A DNA stretch of 64,000 nt from positions 1 through 64,000 of the forward strand of contig NZ_CP059209.1 of NCBI RefSeq assembly GCF_014252075.1, written 5' to 3'. How positions within the stretch are numbered: position 1 is the stretch's first letter; every line of letters starts with the position of its first letter. The stretch comes from Blattabacterium cuenoti (GTDB lineage: Bacteria > Bacteroidota > Bacteroidia > Flavobacteriales > Blattabacteriaceae). The notes beneath the pieces are model-generated. The model ran no database searches, was not told the DNA's origin, and saw nothing but the letters and a program-made list of their open reading frames with translations. The translations under genes and the position numbers were made by a program. Below are positions 8,954 through 17,199 of the stretch, piece after piece.

Positions 8954-10613
8954 GCATATATCTATTATAGATAGCAGCGCATGACAAATATAATAAAATT
9001 ATTATCATTGTTGCTAAAGCAATTTTAAAAATAAAATCTCCATATTTTATATAAAACGTTTTCTGATCATTGAGGTATATTTTATCATACAAAACTCCTT
9101 CTTTTCCATAAGGAATATGTGATTTTATCTCTCCTTTTTCGTTAATGAAACAAGAAATTCCTGTATTAGCAGATCTAGCTATCCATTTTCTATTTTCAAT
9201 AGCTCTGAGACGTGCGTAATACATATGTTGTTTGTGTCCTTGAGAAGGACCCCACCAACCATCATTAGTAATGATAACCATCAATTCTGCATTTTTTTTA
9301 AAAAAATTAGAAACATATTCTCCAAATACAGACTCATAACAAATAATAGGAGCTATTTTTACTCCTAAATGAGGATGCTTAAAAATTGAAGGATCATTTT
9401 CTTTTCCAAGTTCCATTACAGTTCCTCCAAAATTGAGTAATAAATTTCCTAATATAGGATAAAAAATTTTTTTATAAGGAAAAGTTTCTACTGCTGGTAC
9501 TAGTTTAGATTTATGATGATACTCTATATTTTCATTAATTCCTATCTGAATAACTGAATTAAAAACATCTAACCATTGTATATTTTTTTTTGAATTTTCT
9601 AAGAAAATCGGAAAAGAAGTTGAACTTATTTTTTCTTGATATAAAGAAAATAATTCTACTCCTGTTATAAATACTGTGTTTGGAGATTTTTTTTTCAAAT
9701 AATCTCTAAACACAGAGATTATTTGATTGTTGTTTATCTTATTTATTGGAATTTTATTTCCATTTCCAGGAAATGTAGTTTCAGGAGCCAATATAATCAT
9801 GGTATTTTTAGATATTTTGTGATCCATTAATTTCTTGAATTTTAAAATCAGTTTTTTTTTTGAAATATGATATTTTTGACTGTATGGATCAATATTAGGT
9901 TGTAAAATCAACGTATCTACAGATCTTCTATATTTTTTTTCTTCATATCTTGTATATATAAGATGTGATATAAAAATCATTAAAAATATTTTTCCTATAT
10001 TGAAAAAGATTCTTTTATATAAAAAAAGTATATTTTTATTTTTTTCATACTTTAGAATCGATTCTGTCAATCCAATATTTACTGTCCATATCCATACAGA
10101 CCCTCCTAAAGTTCCAGTATATTCGTACCATTGAATCCAATCTATCTGATTAGAGAAGCCATTCCCCAAATTTAACCATGGCCAAGATAATTCCCATTCT
10201 AAATGCATCTTTTCAAATGAAATCCATAAGCAAACTAAAAACACATTTCCTATTTTTTTACTTACTGCATGTTTTTTAATCCATGAAGACAAAGTAAAAA
10301 CAATTGACATAAAAAAAGAATTCAATAATACAGGAATTAAATAAGCTTCTACAGAAAAAGTTCCATTAATTCTTTTTGAATAAGATAACCACCATGTAGA
10401 AATAGCATTCCATATTAAAAAAGTAACAAAAGAAAGAAAAAAAATATAAGAATTTTTCAAGTAGTTTTCTACATATAACAAAGGAATGAAAGCGATGAAT
10501 AAATACATAGGATTTCCATTAGTAGGCCATCCTAAACTCAATAAAATTCCTGAAAAAATACTGTATAAAAAAAATTTAATCTTTCTTATCTCATATGAAA
10601 TTTGATATAAAAT
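8943..10613 (-). CDS. lnt: Apolipoprotein N-acyltransferase; start codon uncertain
   Basis: Lnt adds the third acyl chain to the N-terminal cysteine of lipoproteins in the inner membrane. The protein has N-terminal membrane segments, a nitrilase-like periplasmic domain and a final membrane helix. The Glu-Lys-Cys triad is visible in APETTFPG, KLVPAVETFPYK and ICYESVFGEYV. The start is a problem: the open frame reaches an ATG at 10658, but its first 14 codons lie inside the tmRNA 3' end. Between 10616 and the first membrane segment there is no in-frame ATG, GTG or TTG, so I place the start tentatively at the ATT at 10613. The next in-frame ATG would remove the first membrane segment. Confidence 0.9.
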   Translation of the reverse strand: MLYQISYEIRKIKFFLYSIFSGILLSLGWPTNGNPMYLFIAFIPLLYVENYLKNSYIFFLSFVTFLIWNAISTWWLSYSKRINGTFSVEAYLIPVLLNSFFMSIVFTLSSWIKKHAVSKKIGNVFLVCLWISFEKMHLEWELSWPWLNLGNGFSNQIDWIQWYEYTGTLGGSVWIWTVNIGLTESILKYEKNKNILFLYKRIFFNIGKIFLMIFISHLIYTRYEEKKYRRSVDTLILQPNIDPYSQKYHISKKKLILKFKKLMDHKISKNTMIILAPETTFPGNGNKIPINKINNNQIISVFRDYLKKKSPNTVFITGVELFSLYQEKISSTSFPIFLENSKKNIQWLDVFNSVIQIGINENIEYHHKSKLVPAVETFPYKKIFYPILGNLLLNFGGTVMELGKENDPSIFKHPHLGVKIAPIICYESVFGEYVSNFFKKNAELMVIITNDGWWGPSQGHKQHMYYARLRAIENRKWIARSANTGISCFINEKGEIKSHIPYGKEGVLYDKIYLNDQKTFYIKYGDFIFKIALATMIIILLYLSCAAIYNRYMLKL

Positions 10614-10616
10614 AAA

Positions 10617-11024
10617 TGGAGCTGGCGGGATTTGAACCCGCGTCCAAACAAGTAGCATAAAAGTTTTCTACATACTTATCCAAAAAATATTTTTTCGTAT
10701 TTATTCAAGTTTTGGATCCAAAATAAAAACTAAGATTCAAAATTTTTTTTCGGAAAACTTAAGAATCATCTGTCTTCCTATCCTTAATATTTTTTTGTAC
10801 CTCTATATCAGAAATCATAAGGAAACAATCTCTGAGAGATATTTTGCTTCTGTATTTTTTATTCAGATTAAGCTACAATGAATTAATTTCCATTAAGCAG
10901 CAAAAGCGTATTGTTTTTCGCCGTTTATTGTTATTTGTAACGGTTTATTTACGTGTAATACCTTACGTAACACGGTATGCTTTCTTTTATCACTAATCTT
11001 GCTGTCAAATCCAAAATCAGCCCC
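10617..11024 (-). ncRNA. ssrA: Transfer-messenger RNA (tmRNA)
   Basis: tmRNA with SmpB rescues stalled ribosomes and tags unfinished proteins for proteolysis. The 5' end GGGGCUG (from 11024) pairs with CAGCUCC near 10617, with one G-U pair, forming the acceptor stem. The T-arm reads GGGTTCAAATCCC on the minus strand. An internal reading frame encodes a typical Bacteroidota tag. The CCA end is not encoded: the discriminator A is followed by TTT. The roughly 408-base length is normal. It lies between rodA and lnt on the same strand, and the 3' end runs directly into the lnt frame. Confidence 0.93.
10893..10922 (-). other. tmRNA proteolysis-tag reading frame (GEKQYAFAA)
   Basis: On the minus strand, resume codon GGC is followed by GAA AAA CAA TAC GCT TTT GCT GCT and stop TAA, encoding GEKQYAFAA. 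Bacteroidota tags usually begin with Gly-Glu and end in an Ala-Ala degradation signal (for example GENNYALAA), so this identifies both the gene and the lineage. The Phe in place of the usual Leu before the last two Ala is a small variation. Confidence 0.9.
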
Positions 11025-11044
11025 TATACTATATACACATACTA

Positions 11045-12283
11045 CTAGATAAATCTATTCTGATCTGAAACGTCCATCCTTACAAAGATAAACAATAAAA
11101 TAGTAAAAGACCAAAGAGATGATCCACCATAACTGAAAAAAGGTAAAACAATTCCTATTGTAGGAAAAAGCCCCATAACCATTCCTAAATTGATGACAAA
11201 ATGAGTCAAAATGATATTTCCAACTGAATATCCAAAAATTCTTCCAAAAACATCTTTTTGTCTTTCAGATAAAAAATAAATACGACTAATAAAAAATAAA
11301 TAAAATATAATTAAAATAACACTTCCTATAAAACCCCATTCTTCTCCTACAGTACAAAAAATATAATCAGTATGTTGTTCAGGAACAAATTTTCCTTTTG
11401 TAACAGTTCCTTTTTGATATCCTTTTCCAAAAAATTTTCCAGAACCAATAGCTGTTTTTGAATATAATAAATTGTATCCTACATTATCTCTATATTTTCT
11501 ATCAAATTCATTTTTGAATAGAATATTAATTCTATCTCTATGATGTTGTTTCAAAAATTTTTGAGAAAAAAATGGAGAAAAAATGGAAATAGCAGAAAAG
11601 CTTACAAATAAAAATATATAAAAAAAGAAATTAATAAATGATATATTTTTTTTTACAATGAAGATAAAAATAAAAATTATAAACAAAAATGAAACTACTA
11701 TCCAAGGTAATATATTTAATGAAATCAAAAATAATAAAATAGAAAATAAAAAATAAAGTATAAAAGAAATAGATAATCCTTCTCTATATAAAGTTAGAAG
11801 AAAAGAAGAAAAAACAATAGAAGAACCTGGATCAGGTTGTAAAAATATTAAAAAAGCAGGCAATATCAAGATAATACATGTATAGAAAAATACTTTTTTA
11901 TTTTTAATATTATCTTGACTCACCAAATGTGCTAACATTAAAGATGTAGATATTTTAGCTAATTCAGAAGGTTGAAAACTAATAGGGCCAAAAAAGTACC
12001 AAGATTTTGATCCATTCACGTTTTTTCCAAAAAAAAATACTCCAACCAAAAGAAATAACGTAAATAAAAAGAAAAAAGGTGTAAAATATTTATAGTGAAT
12101 GGGTTTAAACAAAAAAACAAAAAATATGAAAACAAAACTTAACAAAATCCATATTAATTGTTTTTCTGCTTTTTCAGGAGAAACAGAATACAAATTCATA
12201 CATCCAAAAAAAATCATAAAAATATAAATTGTTACAATTCCCCAGTCTATATTTTTTAGTAATATTTTATTTCTTTTTATCAA
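11045..12283 (-). CDS. rodA: Rod-shape-determining protein RodA (SEDS glycosyltransferase)
   Basis: RodA polymerises lipid II into glycan strands in the elongasome together with PBP2. The 412-residue protein is highly hydrophobic with about ten membrane segments. It has the conserved SEDS region GKGYQKGTVTKGKFVPEQ followed by HTDYIFCTVGEEWG, and a C-terminal FFSYGGSS segment. It is the last gene of the minus-strand mre cluster. Its start overlaps the end of the PBP2 gene by 17 bases, implying translational coupling. ssrA begins 20 bases downstream. Confidence 0.96.
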   Translation of the reverse strand: MIKRNKILLKNIDWGIVTIYIFMIFFGCMNLYSVSPEKAEKQLIWILLSFVFIFFVFLFKPIHYKYFTPFFFLFTLFLLVGVFFFGKNVNGSKSWYFFGPISFQPSELAKISTSLMLAHLVSQDNIKNKKVFFYTCIILILPAFLIFLQPDPGSSIVFSSFLLTLYREGLSISFILYFLFSILLFLISLNILPWIVVSFLFIIFIFIFIVKKNISFINFFFYIFLFVSFSAISIFSPFFSQKFLKQHHRDRINILFKNEFDRKYRDNVGYNLLYSKTAIGSGKFFGKGYQKGTVTKGKFVPEQHTDYIFCTVGEEWGFIGSVILIIFYLFFISRIYFLSERQKDVFGRIFGYSVGNIILTHFVINLGMVMGLFPTIGIVLPFFSYGGSSLWSFTILLFIFVRMDVSDQNRFI

Positions 12284-14174
12284 AAGAACTTTTTGTATAA
12301 AAATTATTGAATCTTTTCATTTTTGCTATAGTATCGTATACTTTCTGCAATCCTGAAGTCAGGATTTTTTTTTCAAGATTTTTTCTATGCACATTATTAT
12401 TTATGTATTTTTCCGCAATAAGACTAGCAATAGGACCAGCCCAACGAGATCCAAATCCTCCATTTTCTATTATAACAGAAATAGCTATTTTAGGATCCTC
12501 TACAGGAGCAAATAATATGAAAATAGAATGATCAGGTAAAGAAACTATTTTCTGTTTATTGATTTTAAGAAAATTCTGAGCAGTTCCTGTTTTTCCAGCC
12601 ATTCTAATATCAGATGATTTAAAACTCTTTCCTGTTCCAATTATAAAAACTTTTTCCATTCCATTAATAATTAAATCAAAATATTTCCTTTTTACTTTAG
12701 TATGTTTAGCTATAGTATAATTCGGATTAGATATAGGTTGATGATTTATGCGTTTCACAATATGGGGAGTATAGAAAAATCCTTTATTCGCTATAGCACA
12801 AACCATATTAGCCAATTGAATAGCTGTTACATTGATCTCTCCTTGTCCTATACTATTGGAAATAATAGTAATAGCATTCCATTTTGTAGTTCCATATTTT
12901 TTATTGTAATAATCTCCTGAAGGAATGACTCCTTTTTCTCCTGTGGCTAAATCATTATACAAATAATTTCCAAACCCAAAACTTTTAATAATATTACTCC
13001 ATTCATTAACTCCTTTTGTTAAATTTTTAGGATATTTTTCAATCACACGTTTATAAACTTGTGCAAAATAATTATTACAAGAAACAGCAACAGCTGTTTC
13101 TACTCCTATAGGTAATCCATGAATTCCAGAATGGCAATGAATTCTTTTTTTTCCATATTTAAATCCTTTATAACATATGAATGTAGTATTGGAATCCACT
13201 ACTCCCATTTGAAGACCAACTAATTCTGTAAGTAATTTAAATGGAGAAGCTGGAGGATAACGAGCTTGTGTTGTTCTATCAAATAAAGGATTATCTATAG
13301 TATCTTTCATTAATTTTTTAAATTCTTTAGAACGATTTATTCCTACAAATAAATTAGGATTATTAATAGGACTAGACACCATTGATAAAATTTCCCCATT
13401 TTTAGGATTAATAGCGACTATTCCTCCTTTTTTTTGATACATAAGTTCTTCTGCGTATTTTTGTAAATTCCAATCAATAGTTAAAGAAATATCATTTCCA
13501 CTAACTGCTTTAATATCATTTTTTTTGTTGTTATAATTCCCTATGGTACACCCTTTTCTATCTCTAATCCAATATTTTATACCCTTTTTTCCTCTTAGTA
13601 TTTTTTCATAAGATTTTTCCACTCCAGCCCAACCAATAAAATCTCCTATTTGATAATAATTAGATTCTTTTTTAATATCTTTTTGAGTTACTTCTCCTAT
13701 ATATCCCAAAATATTAGCTGAACTTTCTACTTTGTAATCTCTAAGAGAACGTTTTGTCCAATCAAATCCTTTGTATTTATAAAGTTTTTCTTGTATAGTC
13801 GCAAATTTTTCTTTTGATATAAAAGGAAGGAAAACAGATGGTAAATATTTAGAATAATCCTTTGCTTTTTCTAAATTTTTAGAAAAAGTTTTTTTTTCAA
13901 TTCCTACAAGATTACAAAATTCTATAATATTAAAATGTTCATCTATAAGAATCGGAATAACTATTAATTCATAAATAGATTTATTAAAAACTAATAAATT
14001 TTCATTTCTATCAAAAATGGATCCTCTTTCAGGAATAATTATTTCTTGTTTTATAGAAGTATTAAAAGCATTCAAAATATACTTCTCCGTATATATTTGT
14101 ATAAAAAATAATCTAATTATGAAAATAAAGCCTATAGAACTTAATAAAATGTAAAAATTATATAATTTTTTCAA
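12267..14174 (-). CDS. mrdA: Penicillin-binding protein 2 (transpeptidase of the elongasome)
   Basis: PBP2 cross-links peptidoglycan during side-wall growth. It has a short cytoplasmic tail, one N-terminal membrane anchor, the PBP dimerisation domain and a transpeptidase domain. The active-site motifs are intact: SPFK (SxxK), SCN (SxN) and KTGTA. Its 635 residues match Bacteroidota PBP2. The start overlaps mreD by four bases and the end overlaps rodA. The order mreB-mreC-mreD-mrdA-rodA is the standard elongasome operon. Confidence 0.96.
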   Translation of the reverse strand: MKKLYNFYILLSSIGFIFIIRLFFIQIYTEKYILNAFNTSIKQEIIIPERGSIFDRNENLLVFNKSIYELIVIPILIDEHFNIIEFCNLVGIEKKTFSKNLEKAKDYSKYLPSVFLPFISKEKFATIQEKLYKYKGFDWTKRSLRDYKVESSANILGYIGEVTQKDIKKESNYYQIGDFIGWAGVEKSYEKILRGKKGIKYWIRDRKGCTIGNYNNKKNDIKAVSGNDISLTIDWNLQKYAEELMYQKKGGIVAINPKNGEILSMVSSPINNPNLFVGINRSKEFKKLMKDTIDNPLFDRTTQARYPPASPFKLLTELVGLQMGVVDSNTTFICYKGFKYGKKRIHCHSGIHGLPIGVETAVAVSCNNYFAQVYKRVIEKYPKNLTKGVNEWSNIIKSFGFGNYLYNDLATGEKGVIPSGDYYNKKYGTTKWNAITIISNSIGQGEINVTAIQLANMVCAIANKGFFYTPHIVKRINHQPISNPNYTIAKHTKVKRKYFDLIINGMEKVFIIGTGKSFKSSDIRMAGKTGTAQNFLKINKQKIVSLPDHSIFILFAPVEDPKIAISVIIENGGFGSRWAGPIASLIAEKYINNNVHRKNLEKKILTSGLQKVYDTIAKMKRFNNFYTKSSFDKKK

Positions 14175-14674
14175 TGTTTAATTTTTCTGAAAAAAAAATA
14201 TATAATACATAAAATAGTTGTAAAACTACTGCTGAATATTGCTCTAAATAAAAGAACTTTACTCAAAGTTGTTCCCTTTAGTATTTCTAATATTAACAAA
14301 GAAAAATGATGTGTAATAACTAATGAAAATATATAAAGAATTTTTCTAATAAAAGATAATTCATAAATAGAAAAATCATTTCTGTTTATGAAATTTTTTC
14401 CATCAAAAAACTGTAGATAATTTAATCTTAAAAAAGCAGATAAAGTAGAAGAAAAAGCATGAATTCCTCCAGAATTCATACAATGATCTATAATCCATCC
14501 AATTAAAAAAGATAAAAATAAGAATAAAAATTTATTTCTATTGTATGGATAGACCAATATAAAAAGTATATATGAATAGAATCCTAAAAATAATGTATTT
14601 AATATTGATATTTGAATTAAACAAAGAATAAAAATGAAGAAAACGGAAACAATAAAACTTCTAATGAAACTCAT
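14171..14674 (-). CDS. mreD: Rod-shape-determining protein MreD
   Basis: MreD is a small integral membrane protein of the elongasome that works with MreC. The protein has about five or six membrane segments and little other conserved sequence, which is typical. The frame is open to 14713, but a start there would overlap mreC by 35 bases. The ATG at 14674 (MSFIRSFIV) lies four bases after the mreC stop and gives a normal 167-residue protein, so I prefer it. The function rests partly on its place between mreC and mrdA. Confidence 0.9.
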   Translation of the reverse strand: MSFIRSFIVSVFFIFILCLIQISILNTLFLGFYSYILFILVYPYNRNKFLFLFLSFLIGWIIDHCMNSGGIHAFSSTLSAFLRLNYLQFFDGKNFINRNDFSIYELSFIRKILYIFSLVITHHFSLLILEILKGTTLSKVLLFRAIFSSSFTTILCIIYFFFRKIKH

Positions 14675-14678
14675 TATT

Positions 14679-15512
14679 TTATTTATTTTCAACTTTATAA
14701 AGTTGAACATCATTCCACTCTTTTTTAAATAAATTTTTTACAACATAAGCGTTTTCTATAGTAGAAAAATTCGCCATCAATTTTACTTTTATAATATAAT
14801 TAGCATGTTCTTCATCAAATTTATAGGAGGAGACTTTCCCAAGTTCTATTCCTTCAGGAAAAGTAGATGATTTTCCATCTGTTTCCACTATATCTCCTTT
14901 ATGTATTGTAGAGTGTCTAGGAATATCATACAATACTACATATTCATGATCCAGGCCATCCCAACTTAGAGTTCCAAAATATTTATTTTTTTTCAGTCTA
15001 GCATTTACTTTAATTTTTGGATTTAAAAGAGAAATAGCGATACTAAAATGTGGAGATGTTTTTATAATAATTCCAGCAATCCCGTCAGATAATATAATTC
15101 CCATATCAGGTTTTATTCCATCTATACTTCCTTTATTTATAGTTATGTAATTTTCCTGCTCATGAATACTGTTATTTATAATTTTTACAGGAGTAAAAGT
15201 ATATTGTTGTAAATAGTTAAGATCTTCTTCTTTGAAATCTTTAGATATTTTTATTATTTTGGAAAATATGTGTGCATTGCGTAATTTTTTGTTTTCATTT
15301 AACAATTTTTTATTTTCAATTTCTAATAAAAAATAACTGCGTAATTTGTAAATAGTTTCATAAATCTTTCCAATCATGAAATTAGAAGAGCCAGCATAAA
15401 TATATTGATGAAGTTTAGAATTTGAAAAAGAAAGAAAAATAGCCGCACATTCTAGTAGAAAAAATAAAATAAAAAAACGCCATTTAAAAAGAAAATTAAA
15501 AAATTCACGCAT
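14679..15512 (-). CDS. mreC: Rod-shape-determining protein MreC
   Basis: MreC is a membrane-anchored periplasmic scaffold that links MreB, PBP2 and RodA. The 277 residues show a short cytoplasmic start, one membrane segment (about 10-30), a coiled-coil region (about 60-85) and the beta-rich MreC domain. That domain includes NKGSIDGIKPDMGIILSDG and GDIVETDGKSSTFPEGIELG. The length is typical of Bacteroidota. mreB lies 14 bases upstream and mreD four bases downstream. Confidence 0.95.
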   Translation of the reverse strand: MREFFNFLFKWRFFILFFLLECAAIFLSFSNSKLHQYIYAGSSNFMIGKIYETIYKLRSYFLLEIENKKLLNENKKLRNAHIFSKIIKISKDFKEEDLNYLQQYTFTPVKIINNSIHEQENYITINKGSIDGIKPDMGIILSDGIAGIIIKTSPHFSIAISLLNPKIKVNARLKKNKYFGTLSWDGLDHEYVVLYDIPRHSTIHKGDIVETDGKSSTFPEGIELGKVSSYKFDEEHANYIIKVKLMANFSTIENAYVVKNLFKKEWNDVQLYKVENK

Positions 15513-15526
15513 AAGATTTATCTATC

Positions 15527-16567
15527 CTATTTCATTAAGAATGTAAATTTATCAATATTTTTCAATGCAACACCTGTTCCTTTAACTACAGCTCTTAAAG
15601 GATCATCTACTAAAGAGACAGAAAGGCCCGTTTTTTTAGATATTCTTTTATCCAATCCTCTCAAAAGAGATCCTCCTCCAGCCATATAGATTCCTGTTTT
15701 ATAAACATCTGCGGCAAGTTCTGGTGGCGTTTTTGAAAGAGTTTCCATCACAGCATCTTCTATTCGTAAAATTGATTTATCAAGAGCTGGAATAGTTTCT
15801 TTATAAGAAAGGTTCATTTCTTTTGGTTTTCCTGTAGAAAGATCTCTGCCTTGTATATGAATATCATCAGGAGGATTTTCAATTGATTCCATTGCAGCCC
15901 CTATATCTATTTTTATTTTTTCGGCAGTCCTTTCTCCAATATACAAGTTGTATTTGGTACGAAGAAAATAAGATATATCATTGGTAAAAACATCTCCAGC
16001 TGTTTTTATGGATTTTTGACAAACAATTCCTCCTAGAGCTATGACTCCACATTCTGTAGTTCCTCCTCCTATATCAATAATCATATTTCCTTCTGCTTTG
16101 GTGACTGAAATTCCAGAACCTATAGCAGCGGCCATAGGTTCTTCAATAAGATAAACTTCTTTGGCATTTAGGTGTTGAGCAGAATCTTTGACTGCTCTTT
16201 TTTCTACTTCTGTAATACCGGATGGAATGCAAATAACCATTGTTAATGATGGAGTAAAAAATTTATTATTTATACCTGGGACTTTCTTAATAAATTCTCT
16301 TATCATAAGTTCAGCTACTTGATAATCCGCAATAACTCCATCTTTTAATGGTTTATATATTTTAATGTTTTCATGTGTTTTTCCTTGCATTTGTTTTGCT
16401 TCTTCACCTACAGCTAACACTTTTTTTGTTCTTACATCTATAGCTATAATTGAAGGTAAATCCACTATAACTTTATTATTGTGCATAATAAGCGTATTTG
16501 CTGTTCCTAAATCTATGGCTATCTCTTGATTAAAGAGGTTTTTCATAAAATCTATTATTAATCCCAT
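15527..16567 (-). CDS. mreB: Rod-shape-determining protein MreB (bacterial actin)
   Basis: MreB forms ATP-dependent membrane filaments that direct side-wall synthesis. The 346 residues show the actin-family phosphate loops IDLGTANTLI and DIGGGTTECGVIALGG and the adenosine segment GGGSLLRGLD. I chose the first ATG (MGLIIDFMKNLFNQEIAIDLG) because flavobacterial MreB starts with a short hydrophobic membrane-binding stretch. It is the first gene of the minus-strand cluster. The promoter must lie in the 87-base gap shared with divergent folK, but I see no clear consensus there. Confidence 0.97.
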   Translation of the reverse strand: MGLIIDFMKNLFNQEIAIDLGTANTLIMHNNKVIVDLPSIIAIDVRTKKVLAVGEEAKQMQGKTHENIKIYKPLKDGVIADYQVAELMIREFIKKVPGINNKFFTPSLTMVICIPSGITEVEKRAVKDSAQHLNAKEVYLIEEPMAAAIGSGISVTKAEGNMIIDIGGGTTECGVIALGGIVCQKSIKTAGDVFTNDISYFLRTKYNLYIGERTAEKIKIDIGAAMESIENPPDDIHIQGRDLSTGKPKEMNLSYKETIPALDKSILRIEDAVMETLSKTPPELAADVYKTGIYMAGGGSLLRGLDKRISKKTGLSVSLVDDPLRAVVKGTGVALKNIDKFTFLMK

Positions 16568-16654
16568 TAATATTTATTCATGAAAATATTCACCTAATTT
16601 AAATAAAAAATACAGTTTTTCAGTATATTAAACTTTTTATATAAATTTTTTCTT

Positions 16655-17170
16655 TTGAAGGAACATCATGTCTTTTTGTTACAAGGCAGTAATAAAAAAA
16701 ATCGGAAAGAATATTTGGATCAATCTTTAATTTTGATATCTCAAAAAATTGGAAAAATTCTTAAAAAATCTTCATATTTTGAAAGCGAAGCATGGAATAT
16801 GAAAAACTCCCCCCCTTTTTATAATAGAGCTTTATATGTAAAGACGAGTCATTCTCCCATTAGTCTTTTAGAAAATATTTTGAATATAGAATTCCTGATA
16901 GGAAGAATAGGAATAAAAAAAAATCATAATCATTATACAGAAGAATATGAAGATAGAGAAATAGATATAGATATTTTATTTTATGATCATATCATTATAC
17001 ATAGTTCTATTTTAACTGTCCCACATCCTCTATTGCATATGAGAAGATTTGTTTTAGAACCTATGTGTGAAATTATCCCAAATAAAATTCATCCTATATT
17101 TAATTTGACCCTTTTAGATATATTAGGAGTATGCACAGATAAGTTAAATGTAAAAAAATTACTGAACTAA
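16655..17170 (+). CDS. folK: 2-amino-4-hydroxy-6-hydroxymethyldihydropteridine pyrophosphokinase
   Basis: HPPK transfers pyrophosphate from ATP to the pterin in folate synthesis. The 171 residues start like the family (KEHHVFLLQGSN) and contain the HPPK signature region EDREIDIDILFYDH, followed by VPHPLLHMRRFVLEPM. The start is TTG, since no ATG fits the family N-terminus. It is divergent from mreB. lptD follows after 29 bases. Confidence 0.94.
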   Translation: MKEHHVFLLQGSNKKNRKEYLDQSLILISQKIGKILKKSSYFESEAWNMKNSPPFYNRALYVKTSHSPISLLENILNIEFLIGRIGIKKNHNHYTEEYEDREIDIDILFYDHIIIHSSILTVPHPLLHMRRFVLEPMCEIIPNKIHPIFNLTLLDILGVCTDKLNVKKLLN

Positions 17171-17199
17171 GTTATTTCACCATATTAAACAAAAATAAT

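Noticed and set aside
10617-10658. N-terminal extension of lnt (MLLVWTRVQIPPAP)
   Set aside because: These codons are the complement of the tmRNA T-arm and acceptor stem, and the peptide has no similarity to Lnt.
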